From NCBI RefSeq assembly GCF_003123685.1, contig NZ_QCYJ01000005.1:310001-374000 (forward strand): 64,000 nucleotides of DNA. Direction: 5' to 3'. The first letter of the stretch is position 1. The number at the start of each line of letters is the position of its first letter. Origin of the DNA: Nocardia aurea (GTDB taxonomy: Bacteria; Actinomycetota; Actinomycetes; Mycobacteriales; Mycobacteriaceae). Below the pieces are notes generated by a model. It did no database searches. It was not told the origin of the DNA and worked only from the letters and a program-made list of their open reading frames with translations. Position numbers and translations under genes: made by a program. Positions 29,505-39,310 of this stretch are shown in pieces.

Positions 29505-30967
29505 ACACCCCGCTACGACGTGTCGCGGTCGCGGTCATGGTGATGATCGTCGCGCTGCTGGTCAACGCCACGATCATCCAGGTCGTCCAAGCCGACCACT
29601 ACCGCAACGACCCGCGCAATTCGCGCATCCTGCTCGACGAGTACGCGCGCCAACGCGGACAGATCTCGGCGCGCGGCACCGTGCTCGCCAGTTCGGTCGC
29701 GACCGACGACCGCTACAAGTACCTGCGCACCTACCCGACCGATCCCTCCGCCTACGCCCCCGCCACCGGCTTCTACTCGATCCAGAACGGCAGCACCGGC
29801 TTGGAGAAAACCGAGGATTCGGTGCTCAACGGGTCGGACAGTCAACTGTTCGGCCAGCGCCTGATCGATATGGTCTCCGGACGCGATCCGCGCGGCGGCA
29901 ATGTGCTGACCACGCTCGACCCGGTCATGCAGAAAGTGGCCTACGACCAGCTGACCGCGAAGGGTTTCACCGGCTCGGTCGTGGCGATCGAGCCGAGCAC
30001 GGGCAAGATCCTCACCATGGTCTCCACGCCGAGCTACGACCCCAACGAGCTGGCGGGCCACGACGGCGCGGCCACGACGGAAGCCTGGGACCGGCTGTCC
30101 AGCGATCCGGACCAGCCGATGCTCAACCGCGCCATCTCACGCACCTACCCACCCGGCTCCACATTCAAGGTGGTGGTCACGGCCGCCGCGCTCGCCAACC
30201 GCGTCGCCACCCCGGACGACCAGTTCACCGCCGCGCCGACGATCACCCTGCCCGACACCACGACCACGCTGGAGAACTACAACGGTTCCAGCTGTGGCGG
30301 CGGACCCACCGCGTCGCTCACCGAGGCGTTCCGGCTGTCCTGCAACACCGCCTTCGTCGAACTCGGATTGCGCGTCGGCGCCGCCAACCTCGAGGACGAG
30401 GCCGCGGCATTCGGCATCGGACCCCACGGGGGTATTCCCATCCCGGTGGCCGAGAGTACGGTCGGCAGCATCTCCGACAACGCCGCGCTCGGGCAGAGCA
30501 GCATCGGCCAGCGCGATGTGGCACTCACCCCGCTGGACAACGCGGTCATCGCGGCGACGGTCGCCAACGGTGGCGTGCGGATGCAGCCCTATCTCGTCGA
30601 CCAGTTGCAGGGACCCGATCTGAGCGAGTTGTCCAAGACCAAACCCGTCTCGGTGGGGCAGGCGGTGAGCGCGCAGGTCGCCTCCCAGCTGACCACCATG
30701 ATGGTGGCGTCGGAGAAGAACACCGTGGGCGGCGGTCGCTCCGCCTATACCATCGCGTCCAAGACGGGTACCGCCGAACACGGCGAGAACCCGCGCTCCA
30801 CCCCGCCGCACGCCTGGTACATCGCGTTCGCTCCCGCCCAGAACCCGAAGATCGCCATCGCGGTCATCGTGGAGGACGGTGGCGACCGGGCTCTGGCCGC
30901 CACCGGTGGGTCGGTGGCGGCGCCCATCGCCCGTGCCGTGCTCGACGCCGGTCTCCAGGGGGGCTGA
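29501..30967 (+). CDS. pbpA: Class B penicillin-binding protein PbpA
   Basis: 488 residues: an N-terminal membrane anchor (about 8-28), a dimerisation region, then the transpeptidase domain. The active-site S220 lies in S-T-F-K, S280-C-N is the second motif and K421-T-G the third, matching mycobacterial PBPA spacing. It crosslinks peptidoglycan in partnership with RodA. In mycobacteria it is a PknB target needed for septum formation. ATG overlaps the rodA stop. A 34-bp gap separates it from pknA. Confidence 0.96.
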   Translation: MNTPLRRVAVAVMVMIVALLVNATIIQVVQADHYRNDPRNSRILLDEYARQRGQISARGTVLASSVATDDRYKYLRTYPTDPSAYAPATGFYSIQNGSTGLEKTEDSVLNGSDSQLFGQRLIDMVSGRDPRGGNVLTTLDPVMQKVAYDQLTAKGFTGSVVAIEPSTGKILTMVSTPSYDPNELAGHDGAATTEAWDRLSSDPDQPMLNRAISRTYPPGSTFKVVVTAAALANRVATPDDQFTAAPTITLPDTTTTLENYNGSSCGGGPTASLTEAFRLSCNTAFVELGLRVGAANLEDEAAAFGIGPHGGIPIPVAESTVGSISDNAALGQSSIGQRDVALTPLDNAVIAATVANGGVRMQPYLVDQLQGPDLSELSKTKPVSVGQAVSAQVASQLTTMMVASEKNTVGGGRSAYTIASKTGTAEHGENPRSTPPHAWYIAFAPAQNPKIAIAVIVEDGGDRALAATGGSVAAPIARAVLDAGLQGG

Positions 30968-31001
30968 ACGATATGAACGTACGAGAGGTACGGGGGCCCC
31001 G

Positions 31002-32498
31002 ATGCTGAACAACGGTGCGATGGTCGCGGACCGCTACCGACTGCAACGACTCATCGCCACGGGCGGTATGGGCCAGGTGTGGGAGGCACTCGACACCCGG
31101 CTCGACCGCAGGGTGGCGGTCAAGGTGCTCAAGGCCGAGTTCTCCGCCGACCCGACCTTCCGGCAACGATTCCGCACCGAGGCCAAGACCACGGCTCAGC
31201 TGAATCACCCCGGTATCGCCGGGATCTACGACTACGGCGAGACCTACGATCCGTCGGCGGGCGAAACCGCCTATCTGGTCATGGAATTGGTCCAGGGCGA
31301 ACCGCTGAACACGGTACTCAACCGACTCGGCAGGCTCTCCGTGGTCCAGGGCCTCGACCTGCTCGAACAGACCGGACGCGCACTCGAGGTGGCGCACGCC
31401 GCCGGCGTGGTGCATCGCGACGTGAAACCGGGCAACATCCTGGTGACGCCGACCGGTCAGGTGAAGATCACCGATTTCGGCATCGCCAAGGCGGTCGACG
31501 CCTCCCCCGTCACCAAGACCGGCATGGTCATGGGCACCGCGCAGTACATCGCCCCGGAGCAGGCGGTCGGCGAGGACGCCACCTCGGCCAGTGACGTCTA
31601 CTCCCTCGGCGTCGTCGGTTACGAGGTGCTGGCGGGCATGCGTCCGTTCAGCGGCGACGGCGCGATCACCGTCGCGATGAAACACGTTCGCGACGCACCA
31701 CCGCCCATGCCGGACGATCTTCCCCCCAACGTGCGTGAACTCATCGAGATCACCATGGGCAAGGACCCCGATCGGCGCTACGCCAGCGGCGGCGAATTCG
31801 CCGATGCCGTCGCGGCGGTGCGTGCGGGTCACCGTCCACCGCCACCGCACGGCGCGGCCGGTGGGCCCGTGACCGAGGGCGCGACCCGGGTTCTGCCGCC
31901 AGGTCCGACCGTTGTCATGTCCGCGGGCCAGCACGACGGTTCGAACCGTTACGGCCCGCAGACCGGCGCGGTCGGTGCCGCGGGTGTCGCGCCGACGGCG
32001 ATGAATCCCGGCACCCCCGGTGGTCGTCCGCCCGTGGGCAACCAGGGGTGGACCGGAACGCAGAAATGGCTGGCCGTGCTCGGCGCGGCGGCGGTGGTGC
32101 TCTGCGGTGCCGCGCTCTGGCTGCTGTTCGGTGGTGACACCAACCCGAATCCGACACGAACGCCGGTCACGACGAGTGTCGCGCCGCCCACCAAACCGCC
32201 GACCACCAGCGCGGCCGAACCGACGACGACAAGGGCGCAGCCGCCCGTGCCGCCGCCGACCACGGAAACGCCGGAACCGACCACCACCGAACCTCCGACG
32301 ACAACGCCGGAACAGACGACCGTGCCGCCGACCAGTACGGCGCCGACTACGACCAAGACGAGCAAGTCGGCAGGCCCGACGACGACGCGTACCTGGTTCC
32401 CGACGCTCCCCTTACCATTCTCCGAAGCCCCCAGTGGTGCCCGAGGCCCCTCCGGTACCCGCAGTGCGCCGCCCACTTCCTCGCAAGGACAACCATGA
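31002..32498 (+). CDS. pknA: Receptor-type Ser/Thr protein kinase PknA
   Basis: 498 residues. The kinase domain (about 12-275) has G-G-M-G-Q-V, Lys41 (V-A-V-K), H138-R-D140, and D158-F-G, with Y-I-A-P-E-Q at the end of the activation segment. After a Gly/Pro-rich juxtamembrane part a helix at about 356-378 leads to a Thr/Pro-rich extracytoplasmic tail without PASTA repeats, as in PknA. It phosphorylates division and wall proteins. Start [13 protein letters not shown] is chosen; M7 is an alternative. The stop overlaps pknB. Confidence 0.96.
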   Translation: MLNNGAMVADRYRLQRLIATGGMGQVWEALDTRLDRRVAVKVLKAEFSADPTFRQRFRTEAKTTAQLNHPGIAGIYDYGETYDPSAGETAYLVMELVQGEPLNTVLNRLGRLSVVQGLDLLEQTGRALEVAHAAGVVHRDVKPGNILVTPTGQVKITDFGIAKAVDASPVTKTGMVMGTAQYIAPEQAVGEDATSASDVYSLGVVGYEVLAGMRPFSGDGAITVAMKHVRDAPPPMPDDLPPNVRELIEITMGKDPDRRYASGGEFADAVAAVRAGHRPPPPHGAAGGPVTEGATRVLPPGPTVVMSAGQHDGSNRYGPQTGAVGAAGVAPTAMNPGTPGGRPPVGNQGWTGTQKWLAVLGAAAVVLCGAALWLLFGGDTNPNPTRTPVTTSVAPPTKPPTTSAAEPTTTRAQPPVPPPTTETPEPTTTEPPTTTPEQTTVPPTSTAPTTTKTSKSAGPTTTRTWFPTLPLPFSEAPSGARGPSGTRSAPPTSSQGQP

Positions 32499-34402
32499 CG
32501 ACCCCGAAGAATCTCGGTTCCCGCTATGAGCTGGGCGAGATCATCGGCTTCGGTGGCATGTCGGAGGTGCACAAGGCGCGAGATCTGCGGCTGAGCCGCG
32601 ATGTCGCGATCAAGGTGCTGCGCGCCGACCTCGCTCGCGATCCCACCTTCTACCTGCGCTTCAAACGCGAGGCACAGAACGCCGCCGCGCTCAACCATCC
32701 GGCCATCGTCGCCGTGTACGACACCGGCGAAGCCGAGATCGACGGCGGTCCGCTCCCCTACATCGTCATGGAGTACGTGGACGGCGACACGCTGCGCGAT
32801 ATCGTGCGCGGTAAGGGTCCGCTGCCGCCGCGCCGCGCCATGGAGGTCGTCGCCGACGTCTGCGCCGCACTCGATTTCAGCCACAAGGCCGGAATCGTGC
32901 ATCGCGATATGAAGCCGGCGAACATCATGATCAACCGCGCGGGCGCGGTGAAGGTAATGGATTTCGGTATCGCGAGAGCGCTGGCCGACACCTCCAATCC
33001 GATGACCCAGACCGCGGCCGTGATCGGCACCGCCCAGTACCTTTCGCCGGAACAGGCCCGCGGCGAGACGGTCGACGCCCGTTCCGACGTGTACTCGGTC
33101 GGCTGCGTCCTGTTCGAAATTCTCACCGGGGAACCGCCTTTCACCGGCGACTCACCGGTCGCGGTGGCATACCAGCACGTACGCGAGGATCCCCGCCTGC
33201 CCTCGCACGTCTACAACGGCGTGCCGCGCGAGTTGGATTCGGTCGTGCTCAAGGCGATGAGCAAGAATCCGGCCAACCGGTACCAGACCGCCGCCGAGAT
33301 GCGCGCGGATCTGATCCGGGTGCTCGGCGGACAGCGGCCCAGCGCGCCGATGGTGATGACCGACGAGGATCGCACCACCGTCTTCGGCTCCAACGAACCC
33401 CCGCCGCGGAGTTTCCGCACCGTCGAGCGCAGGGACGACACCGCCGAACAGGAACCCGCCGAACAGAACGCGCCGCGGCGCACCGCCTACCTGGCCCTCG
33501 GCGCAGCCGCCGGACTCGCGGTGATCTTCGGCCTCTTCTGGGTGCTGATCGGGCCTGGAAGTAAACCGGATCAGGTCGCCGTGCCCGATCTGTCGAACAA
33601 ATCGCAGCAGCAGGCGCAGGACTCCCTGTCCCGACTCGGCTTCACGGTGGCTATCCAGCAGAAACCGGACGGCAAAGTCGCGACCGGCAACGTCATCTCG
33701 ACCCAGCCACTGGGTGGATCGCGAATCGACGAGGGCAGCACGGTGACCGTCCAGGTGTCGTCGGGTCCGGCGCAGGTGCCGGTTCCACGGCTGGACGGGC
33801 TGACCCAGCAGCAGGCCGAACAGGAATTGAATTCCAAGGGCCTGCGGATGGATCCGACCGTGCAGCGCCGCGAATCCAGCGAGCAGGACACCGACAAGGT
33901 GGTCGGCACCGATCCGTCCGCGGGTACCAGGGTGGATGTCGACCAGGCGGTCATCGTCTACATCGGCAAGGGACCCGAGCAGATCAAGGTGCCGAGCGTC
34001 GTCGGCCAGGACATCAGCATCGCCCAGCCGAATCTGGTCGAGAGCGCGGGCTTCGCGGTGACCATCCAGGAAGTGGCGTCCTCCAAGCCCAAGGGCGAGG
34101 TGATCTCGACGAATCCGGCGGGCGGCACCATGGCCGACAAGGGTTCCCCGGTGATCGTCCAGGTCTCGAGCGGCGACCAGATCACCATGCCGACCCTCGT
34201 CGGACTGACCCCCACCCAGGCGCTGGATCGACTGCGCCAGGCGGGTTGGACCGGCAGCGTGAGCCAGATCAACCAGAACACCCAGGGCACCTTCGATACG
34301 GGCAGTATCGGCCGCATCCTCAGTCAGCAGCCGACGACGGGCTCCTCGGTATCGAAGACCGGCACCATCACCATCACGACCGGTGTGCTCGGTCCGCCGT
34401 AG
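32495..34402 (+). CDS. pknB: Ser/Thr protein kinase PknB with four PASTA domains
   Basis: 635 residues. The kinase domain (about 11-275) has G-F-G-G-M-S-E-V, Lys40, H136-R-D138 and the activation-loop threonines of T-Q-T-A-A-V-I-G-T. The helix lies at about 332-354. Four extracytoplasmic PASTA repeats follow (starting V-A-V-P-D-L, V-P-V-P-R-L, I-K-V-P-S-V, I-T-M-P-T-L), the usual PknB number. PASTA domains sense muropeptides or lipid II. It is the last gene of the cluster; a terminator follows. ATG overlaps the pknA stop. Confidence 0.97.
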   Translation: MTTPKNLGSRYELGEIIGFGGMSEVHKARDLRLSRDVAIKVLRADLARDPTFYLRFKREAQNAAALNHPAIVAVYDTGEAEIDGGPLPYIVMEYVDGDTLRDIVRGKGPLPPRRAMEVVADVCAALDFSHKAGIVHRDMKPANIMINRAGAVKVMDFGIARALADTSNPMTQTAAVIGTAQYLSPEQARGETVDARSDVYSVGCVLFEILTGEPPFTGDSPVAVAYQHVREDPRLPSHVYNGVPRELDSVVLKAMSKNPANRYQTAAEMRADLIRVLGGQRPSAPMVMTDEDRTTVFGSNEPPPRSFRTVERRDDTAEQEPAEQNAPRRTAYLALGAAAGLAVIFGLFWVLIGPGSKPDQVAVPDLSNKSQQQAQDSLSRLGFTVAIQQKPDGKVATGNVISTQPLGGSRIDEGSTVTVQVSSGPAQVPVPRLDGLTQQQAEQELNSKGLRMDPTVQRRESSEQDTDKVVGTDPSAGTRVDVDQAVIVYIGKGPEQIKVPSVVGQDISIAQPNLVESAGFAVTIQEVASSKPKGEVISTNPAGGTMADKGSPVIVQVSSGDQITMPTLVGLTPTQALDRLRQAGWTGSVSQINQNTQGTFDTGSIGRILSQQPTTGSSVSKTGTITITTGVLGPP

Positions 34403-34418
34403 CACCGCGATTGTTCGG

Positions 34419-34452
34419 AGGCCCGGTCGCGCAGTATTGCGTCGCCGGGCCT
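34419..34452 (+). terminator. Terminator after pknB
   Basis: AGGCCCGG (34419-34426) pairs with CCGGGCCT (34445-34452), and GCGCA/TGCGT can pair inside. TTGTTCGTTC follows. It ends the fhaA-pknB transcription unit. Confidence 0.75.
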
Positions 34453-34561
34453 TGTTCGTTCACGGGCGCTCTCCTACCGCAATGAAAGTCTTGCGCCGAG
34501 CCGCCTCCGGTCCGCCGCATCCCTCGACGAGATCACCACCGCGACCTGCGCCGTGATTCGA

Positions 34562-35125
34562 CTACAGCTCGAGGTGCCGATTCATCGACATCGCTGCCTC
34601 GGCCAGGTCGGGCAATTCGACCACCGTCACACCGTGCTCGCGCAACTTCTCGACCCCGACGCAATTCGTGACGAAGGTCGACGGTTCGCGCCAGGCGATG
34701 ACGACCCGGGGAATTCCGGCCGCGAGAATCCGGTCGGTGCAGGGTGACCTGGTGACCGTGCCGCGCTGAGAACAGGGTTCGAGCGTGCTGTAGATCGTCG
34801 CGGCGGCCAATCGCGGATCGTCGGGATCCAGTTTGTTCAGCGCGGCTTCCTCCGCGTGCACCTTCGCGTCGGTCTCGCGCGAGTATCCGGTGGACAGCAC
34901 CGCACCGTCGGCGACGATCACCGCGCCCACCGAGAACGCCGTCTCGCTCGGCGGGCACCGGCGCGCCCACTCGATCGCCTCGAGCATGTGACGACGGTCG
35001 GCGGCGGATTGCTCCGCGCTCTCCGGGCTCGCCGCGCTCTCCGAATCCGCGGGCCGACGATTCGACCGCTCGGCCGACGGGCCGACCGAACCGCGGGCAA
35101 GGCGTGCCGGATCGTAGAAGGTCAT
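34562..35125 (-). CDS. RibD-like pyrimidine deaminase (stand-alone deaminase domain)
   Basis: 187 residues. After about 45 low-complexity residues comes a CMP/dCMP-type zinc deaminase fold with H90-A-E92 and C118 and C129 in the P-C-S-Q-R-G-T-V-T-R-S-P-C-T spacing. That Cys spacing is typical of RibD (diaminohydroxyphosphoribosylaminopyrimidine deaminase). Its ATG overlaps the stop of the reductase gene, so together they rebuild the two halves of RibD in reversed order. Riboflavin biosynthesis is likely but not proven; a paralogous pathway is possible. Confidence 0.75.
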   Translation of the reverse strand: MTFYDPARLARGSVGPSAERSNRRPADSESAASPESAEQSAADRRHMLEAIEWARRCPPSETAFSVGAVIVADGAVLSTGYSRETDAKVHAEEAALNKLDPDDPRLAAATIYSTLEPCSQRGTVTRSPCTDRILAAGIPRVVIAWREPSTFVTNCVGVEKLREHGVTVVELPDLAEAAMSMNRHLEL

Positions 35126-35814
35126 CCGGTCACCGAGGCTCGCGGCGCGTAGCGCAGCAGCGCGATATCGCCGACCCGCGCGACGTCGACCAGATCCAGC
35201 CTGCGTCCGGCCCCGCCGGGGAATTCGGCGGGGTGGAGGAATCGCGGCGCCCCGGCGTCCCCGACCAGGATCGGCGCGACGGCGACATGCAGTTCGTCGG
35301 CGAGATCCGCGGCGAGGAAAGCCGTGTGGATACCCGTGCCGCCCTCGACCATCAGCCTGTCGACGCCGCGCGCGCCGAGGTCGTCGAGCAGCGCGGCGAG
35401 ATCGATATCCGGACCGAGGGCCACCACCTCGGCGAGTCCGGCCAGACGATCACCGAGAGTCGCCGCACCGGCATCGGTGGTGTAGACGAGTTTGGCGCCG
35501 CCGTCGTGCCAGAACCGCAACTCGGCGTCCAGATCGCCGGTCGCCGTGACCGTCACCTTCAGCGGATATTCCGGTTTGCCCGCGGTGCGGCGCACCGCCC
35601 TGCGCTCGGCACTCTTCACCAGCAGTCGCGGGTTGTCGCGACGCAGGGTCTGCGCACCCACCAGGATCGCGTCCGATTCCGCCCTGACCTCGTCGACTCG
35701 ATCGAAATCCGCGTCGCCGGACAGTCGCAGCCGTTCGTCGCTCGCGTCGTCGATATAGCCGTCCAGGCTGACGGCCACCGACAGCAGTACATGGGGACGT
35801 GTCGCCGCACTCAT
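35122..35814 (-). CDS. RibD C-terminal-type (DHFR-like) reductase
   Basis: 230 residues. The RibD_C fold begins R-P-H-V-L-L-S-V-A-V-S-L-D-G-Y-I-D-D. It continues with A-D-F-D-R-V-D-E-V-R-A-E-S-D-A-I-L-V-G-A-Q-T and the NADPH-loop region L-M-V-E-G-G-T-G-I. RibD reductases reduce the ribose of the riboflavin pyrimidine intermediate. ATG overlaps the trpG stop upstream, and the stop overlaps the deaminase start, so the three genes are translationally coupled. Confidence 0.78.
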   Translation of the reverse strand: MSAATRPHVLLSVAVSLDGYIDDASDERLRLSGDADFDRVDEVRAESDAILVGAQTLRRDNPRLLVKSAERRAVRRTAGKPEYPLKVTVTATGDLDAELRFWHDGGAKLVYTTDAGAATLGDRLAGLAEVVALGPDIDLAALLDDLGARGVDRLMVEGGTGIHTAFLAADLADELHVAVAPILVGDAGAPRFLHPAEFPGGAGRRLDLVDVARVGDIALLRYAPRASVTG

Positions 35815-36455
35815 TGCAGCACCAGCGCCGCGACTTCCGCCTCGAGCGTTTCGACCAGTTTCTCGGCCGGGCGCGCGCCGCAGACCTCCAGCCAGTTGGC
35901 CAGCATGCGATGCCCTCCCTGGGTGAGGACCGATTCGGGATGGAATTGCACGCCGTGGATCGGCAGCGTGCGATGTCGCACGGCCATCACGATGCCGGAT
36001 TCGGTATGTCCGATGACCTCGATCTCCTCCGGAAGCGTGTCCTCGAGCACGGTGAGCGAGTGATACCTGGTCGCGGTGAACGGATCGGGCAACCCGGCCA
36101 ACACGCCCGAGCCGACATGGAAGACCGAGCTGGTCTTGCCGTGCAGCAGTTCCGGCGCCCTGGTGACGGTGGCGCCGAATGCCTCGCCGATCGCCTGATG
36201 CCCCAGGCAGACACCCAGCAGCGGCGTCGCCAGTCGGGCGCAGGCGTGTACCAGCGCGATGCTGGCGCCCGCCCGATCCGGCGAGCCCGGCCCCGGGCTG
36301 ATCAGGATGCCGTCGAATTCGGCCGCGACCGCGTCGGGATCGTCCAATTCCGGGGCGTCGTTGCGCCGGACCACGGCGTCGACTCCCAGCTGGCCGAGGT
36401 ACTGGACCAGGTTGAATACGAAGCTGTCGTAATTGTCGACGACCAGTACGCGCAT
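35811..36455 (-). CDS. trpG: Anthranilate / para-aminobenzoate synthase glutaminase subunit
   Basis: 214 residues. Class I glutamine amidotransferase: V-D-N-Y-D-S-F at the start, I-S-P-G-P-G-S-P oxyanion region, nucleophile Cys83 in G-V-C-L-G-H-Q, and His/Glu in G-V-Q-F-H-P-E-S. It supplies ammonia for anthranilate or PABA synthesis with a TrpE/PabB partner elsewhere. Position beside pknB and crgA matches the mycobacterial gene called trpG (Rv0013). It starts the three-gene operon with the RibD-like pair. Confidence 0.93.
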   Translation of the reverse strand: MRVLVVDNYDSFVFNLVQYLGQLGVDAVVRRNDAPELDDPDAVAAEFDGILISPGPGSPDRAGASIALVHACARLATPLLGVCLGHQAIGEAFGATVTRAPELLHGKTSSVFHVGSGVLAGLPDPFTATRYHSLTVLEDTLPEEIEVIGHTESGIVMAVRHRTLPIHGVQFHPESVLTQGGHRMLANWLEVCGARPAEKLVETLEAEVAALVLQ

Positions 36456-36661
36456 GGTATGAGGTTACGTGGCCACCCCTCGGGGCGTCGCACGCATTAC
36501 CACTCGAGATAGCCTGGAACCACACCGGTGGGCGCCCGAGCCCCGTCCCGGGCCGCATCCGGCTGCCGCCGGATCGGTCACCGCGGCGAGCGCGTTCGAT
36601 GCATAATTCGATCCGAATCCGCCCCGCCGGTACCGACCCGCACGCCGATAACGAGGACGTC

Positions 36662-36925
36662 ATGCCTAAGTCGAAGGTCCGCAAGAAGGCCGACTATACG
36701 ATCAACCCCGCGAGCCGGATTCCGGTGAAGGTCAAGGCCGGGCCGTCTCCGGTCTGGTATGTCGCGGTCATGCTCGGTTTCATGGTGGCCGGACTGGTCT
36801 GGCTGCTGGTGTACTACCTGGCGGGCGACCAGATCAGCTGGATGAGCGATCTGGAAGCCTGGAACTTCCTCATCGGCTTCGGTCTGATGGTGATCGGCCT
36901 GATCATGACCATGCGGTGGCGCTGA
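36662..36925 (+). CDS. crgA: Cell division protein CrgA
   Basis: 87 residues with the invariant start M-P-K-S-K-V-R-K-K and two membrane helices (about 35-57 and 65-84), typical of CrgA. CrgA interacts with FtsZ, FtsQ, PbpA and other divisome parts in actinobacteria. GAGGA lies 6 bp before the ATG, fixing this start over an upstream in-frame codon. TAGCCT at about 36510 is a candidate -10. Confidence 0.96.
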   Translation: MPKSKVRKKADYTINPASRIPVKVKAGPSPVWYVAVMLGFMVAGLVWLLVYYLAGDQISWMSDLEAWNFLIGFGLMVIGLIMTMRWR

Positions 36926-36975
36926 TCCGCCCCTGATTCGACCACCTGATTACAGACGTGTCATTCATTCACACC

Positions 36976-37004
36976 TGTGGATGACCCTGTGGACAACTCG
37001 AGGA
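36976..37004. other. DnaA boxes joined to an oriC-like CTCGAGGA element
   Basis: TGTGGATGA (36976-36984, one mismatch) and TGTGGACAA (36988-36996, perfect variant DnaA box) are followed directly by CTCGAGGA. The 16-mer GTGGACAACTCGAGGA (36989-37004) is identical to 61004-61019 in oriC. It lies just before the PH-domain gene. Confidence 0.6.
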
Positions 37005-37024
37005 ACGATTGGGGAAATCGCCGC

Positions 37025-37486
37025 GTGACACCTGAATCCCCGCAACAGCGCCTCGCATGGGCCACGCCCACCTCCGCGCTGTACGCGGTGTCGGTCGGCG
37101 CGGTGATACTCGCGGGCGCGGCGGTCCTCAGCAACGACAACGCCGGTCGTTTCCTCATCGCGTTGGCCGCGCTCGGTCTTGCCGGACTCGCGGTCCTCGG
37201 CTTTCGGCAGCGTCCTCGGCTGGCCATCGTGCCGGGACCGAGTCCCCGGCTCGTGATCCGGAACCTGGCCGGCCCGACCGAGTACACGCCGAACCAGCTG
37301 GTGCGGGTGCGTATGGTCGGCTATCGACGTCTCGGACGCAAAATGCCGATGCTCGAGATCGACGTCCGCGATCAGGACGGCGCCGAACGCCTGTTGATAT
37401 TCGGTCGCTGGGACCTGGGCACCCATCCCGAGGATGTCTTCGACGCCCTACTCGCCCACGGATTGGCCACCCTGCCCTCCCCGTAG
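37025..37486 (+). CDS. PH-domain membrane protein (Rv0010c-like)
   Basis: 153 residues from GTG. Two membrane helices (about 12-33 and 37-57) are followed by a cytoplasmic bacterial PH-type domain (R-P-R-L-A-I-V-P-G-P-S-P-R-L-V-I-R). Position next to crgA matches mycobacterial Rv0010c. GGGGAA lies before this start. An in-frame ATG at 36977 would place coding sequence over the DnaA boxes and is less likely. Function is unknown. Confidence 0.8.
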   Translation: MTPESPQQRLAWATPTSALYAVSVGAVILAGAAVLSNDNAGRFLIALAALGLAGLAVLGFRQRPRLAIVPGPSPRLVIRNLAGPTEYTPNQLVRVRMVGYRRLGRKMPMLEIDVRDQDGAERLLIFGRWDLGTHPEDVFDALLAHGLATLPSP

Positions 37487-37516
37487 TCAGGGCGACCGAC
37501 CCCCCGGCACGCGATT

Positions 37517-37530
37517 GCTTCACGTGAAAC
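37517..37530. promoter_or_regulatory. parS: parS-like site
   Basis: GCTTCACGTGAAAC matches the actinobacterial parS consensus GTTTCACGTGAAAC at 13 of 14 positions. It lies in the short gap between two convergent genes near oriC, the expected location for ParB loading. Confidence 0.65.
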
Positions 37531-37541
37531 GTCGACTTCGG

Positions 37542-38414
37542 TCAGGCGAGTGCCGCGGCGGCGAGTCCGATCGCGATCAGATCGACCAGGCCGACCACCG
37601 CGATCGAGGCCCATCCGATACTGCGCATCGCTTCCTGGGAGGTCGCGCGCAACCACTCCGGGACGAAGAGCACACCGAGAGCGGCGAGGGTGCCCGCCAA
37701 CAGGCCGCCGAGATGCCCCGACAGCGAGATTCCCGGGACCGAGAAGCTGATGAAGACGTTGATACCGATGAGAATCAGCATCTGATTCGGATTCTGTCGC
37801 ACCCGGATCAGAAATACCGTGATCGCTCCGAACAGACCGAAGACCGCGCCCGACGCTCCCGCCGCGGCGGCGTTGGAGTCCTGGAAGATCATGCTCGCCG
37901 CCGAACCACCGAGCAGACCCACGAGGTAGACCGCGAGATAACGCGTTCGCCCCAGCGCCGGTTCGAGAATTCGGCCGACCACCCACAACGCGAACATGTT
38001 CATCGCCAGGTGCAGCGGCCCCCAGTGCAGGAAGCCCGCCCCCAGCACGCGAATCCACTGGCCGTGGGCCACCAGATCGGGCACCAGCATCCAGTGCGCG
38101 AACAGCGGTGACCCGTAATAGTTGTCGACCAGACTCCTCGACTGAACCACGGTGATCGCGAAAACCACGATATTGGCCGCGACGAGCGCGTAGGTCACGT
38201 ACGGAATCGCCGAGCGGGCCACCGCCGCGCCCGCGACGGTGCGCATCCGCGGCGCGGCGCGCTGATCCTGACCGAGACAGTCGACGCAGTGCTGGCCGAC
38301 GGCGGCCGGGCGCAGACATTCCGGGCAGGAGGGGCGCCCGCATCGGGTACACGCCAATCCGGTGGCGCGATCAGGGTGGCGGATACATGTCGGTGCGGGC
38401 GGCTGAGGATTCAT
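37542..38414 (-). CDS. Rhomboid intramembrane serine protease with N-terminal zinc ribbon
   Basis: 290 residues. The N-terminus has a B-box-like Cys/His set (C10, H13, C22, C25, C30, C33, C43, C46). Six or seven membrane helices follow. The catalytic dyad is S189 in G-A-S-G-A-V-F-G and H234 in S-G-H-L-G-G; H-L-A-M-N-M is the conserved helix 2 motif. It cleaves transmembrane substrates that are unknown here. It follows ppiA by 8 bp and is probably cotranscribed with it. Confidence 0.93.
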   Translation of the reverse strand: MNPQPPAPTCIRHPDRATGLACTRCGRPSCPECLRPAAVGQHCVDCLGQDQRAAPRMRTVAGAAVARSAIPYVTYALVAANIVVFAITVVQSRSLVDNYYGSPLFAHWMLVPDLVAHGQWIRVLGAGFLHWGPLHLAMNMFALWVVGRILEPALGRTRYLAVYLVGLLGGSAASMIFQDSNAAAAGASGAVFGLFGAITVFLIRVRQNPNQMLILIGINVFISFSVPGISLSGHLGGLLAGTLAALGVLFVPEWLRATSQEAMRSIGWASIAVVGLVDLIAIGLAAAALA

Positions 38415-38422
38415 CGGACCAT

Positions 38423-38953
38423 CTATTCGATCGTGACCTGGGAAATTATCACCGGCTCCTTGGGCCGGTCGTCGCGATCCGTCGATACGGCCGCGATGGT
38501 GTCGACGACCTTGCGTGAGCCGGGATCGACGACCTCGCCGAAAATGGAGTGCTTGCGGTTCAGATGCGGCTGCGGGCCGAGTGTGATGAAGAACTGCGAA
38601 CCGTTGGTCTTCGGCCGCGAGGAATTGGCCATGGCGAGCAGGTACGCGCGGTCGAAACGGAGTTCCGGATGGAATTCGTCGGCGAATTCGTAACCCGGCC
38701 CGCCGCGCCCGGTTCCGGTCGGATCACCGCCCTGGACCATGAAACCCGCCATCACCCGGTGGAAGGTGCTGCCGTCGTAGAACGGCCCGGTGCTGCCCCC
38801 GCTCGCGTTCTCGGTGGTGTAGGCGGCCGAGCCGTCGGCGAGGCCGAGGAAGTTCCGCACCGTCTTCGGGGCATGGTTGCCGAAGAGCGCGAGTTCGATG
38901 TCGCCGTAGTTGGTGTGCAGCGTCGCACCGGCGGTAGGAATCGGTGAGGTCAC
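38423..38953 (-). CDS. ppiA: Cyclophilin-type peptidyl-prolyl isomerase
   Basis: 176 residues. Cyclophilin motifs [15 protein letters not shown], with catalytic Arg of F-H-R, and N-G-S-Q-F-F-I-T and G-E-V. There is no signal peptide, so it is cytosolic, as for mycobacterial PpiA (Rv0009). The GTG at 38953 is chosen: TAGCAT ends 7 nt upstream, pointing to a leaderless mRNA, and homologues start here. A GTG six codons earlier would overlap that hexamer. Confidence 0.95.
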   Translation of the reverse strand: MTSPIPTAGATLHTNYGDIELALFGNHAPKTVRNFLGLADGSAAYTTENASGGSTGPFYDGSTFHRVMAGFMVQGGDPTGTGRGGPGYEFADEFHPELRFDRAYLLAMANSSRPKTNGSQFFITLGPQPHLNRKHSIFGEVVDPGSRKVVDTIAAVSTDRDDRPKEPVIISQVTIE

Positions 38954-39102
38954 CCCGCCAATGCTAATCACGAACCGGCGGCGGACCCGCGCACCCGGCG
39001 ATGGCGACGCCGAGTGTGGAGTTCCCGGGTATTCGTGCGGCGCCGTCGCCCCGGAGACCTGCGGCTGAAGCGCGGTTCACCCGGTTGTGCCAAAGTGGTC
39101 GA

Positions 39103-39306
39103 ATGACCTCGAGGCGTTTGCAGGTACCCACACGTTCTCTGATTGCCGCGGTCGTCGTCGCGTTGGCCGGTGGCGTGGCCTGGCTGGTCCGCAGCAAGCG
39201 GCCGCAGACCCCCGAGCCCGCCGCGGCACCGCCCCGGATCGGCTACTCCCGCAACGGGTCGGCGCCGACCCCCGTGGCGGGGGCCGGCACCGACAGCGGT
39301 CGCTGA
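39103..39306 (+). CDS. Small single-pass membrane protein
   Basis: 67 residues: M-T-S-R-R-L-Q-V-P-T-R, one helix (S-L-I-A-A-V-V-V-A-L-A-G-G-V-A-W-L-V), R-S-K-R stop-transfer, then a Pro/Ala/Gly-rich tail. No family is recognised. A longer upstream frame has no support. It is convergent with the ABC permease, 4 bp apart. Codon use and the stop-transfer pattern suggest it is real. Confidence 0.5.
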   Translation: MTSRRLQVPTRSLIAAVVVALAGGVAWLVRSKRPQTPEPAAAPPRIGYSRNGSAPTPVAGAGTDSGR

Positions 39307-39310
39307 CCTA

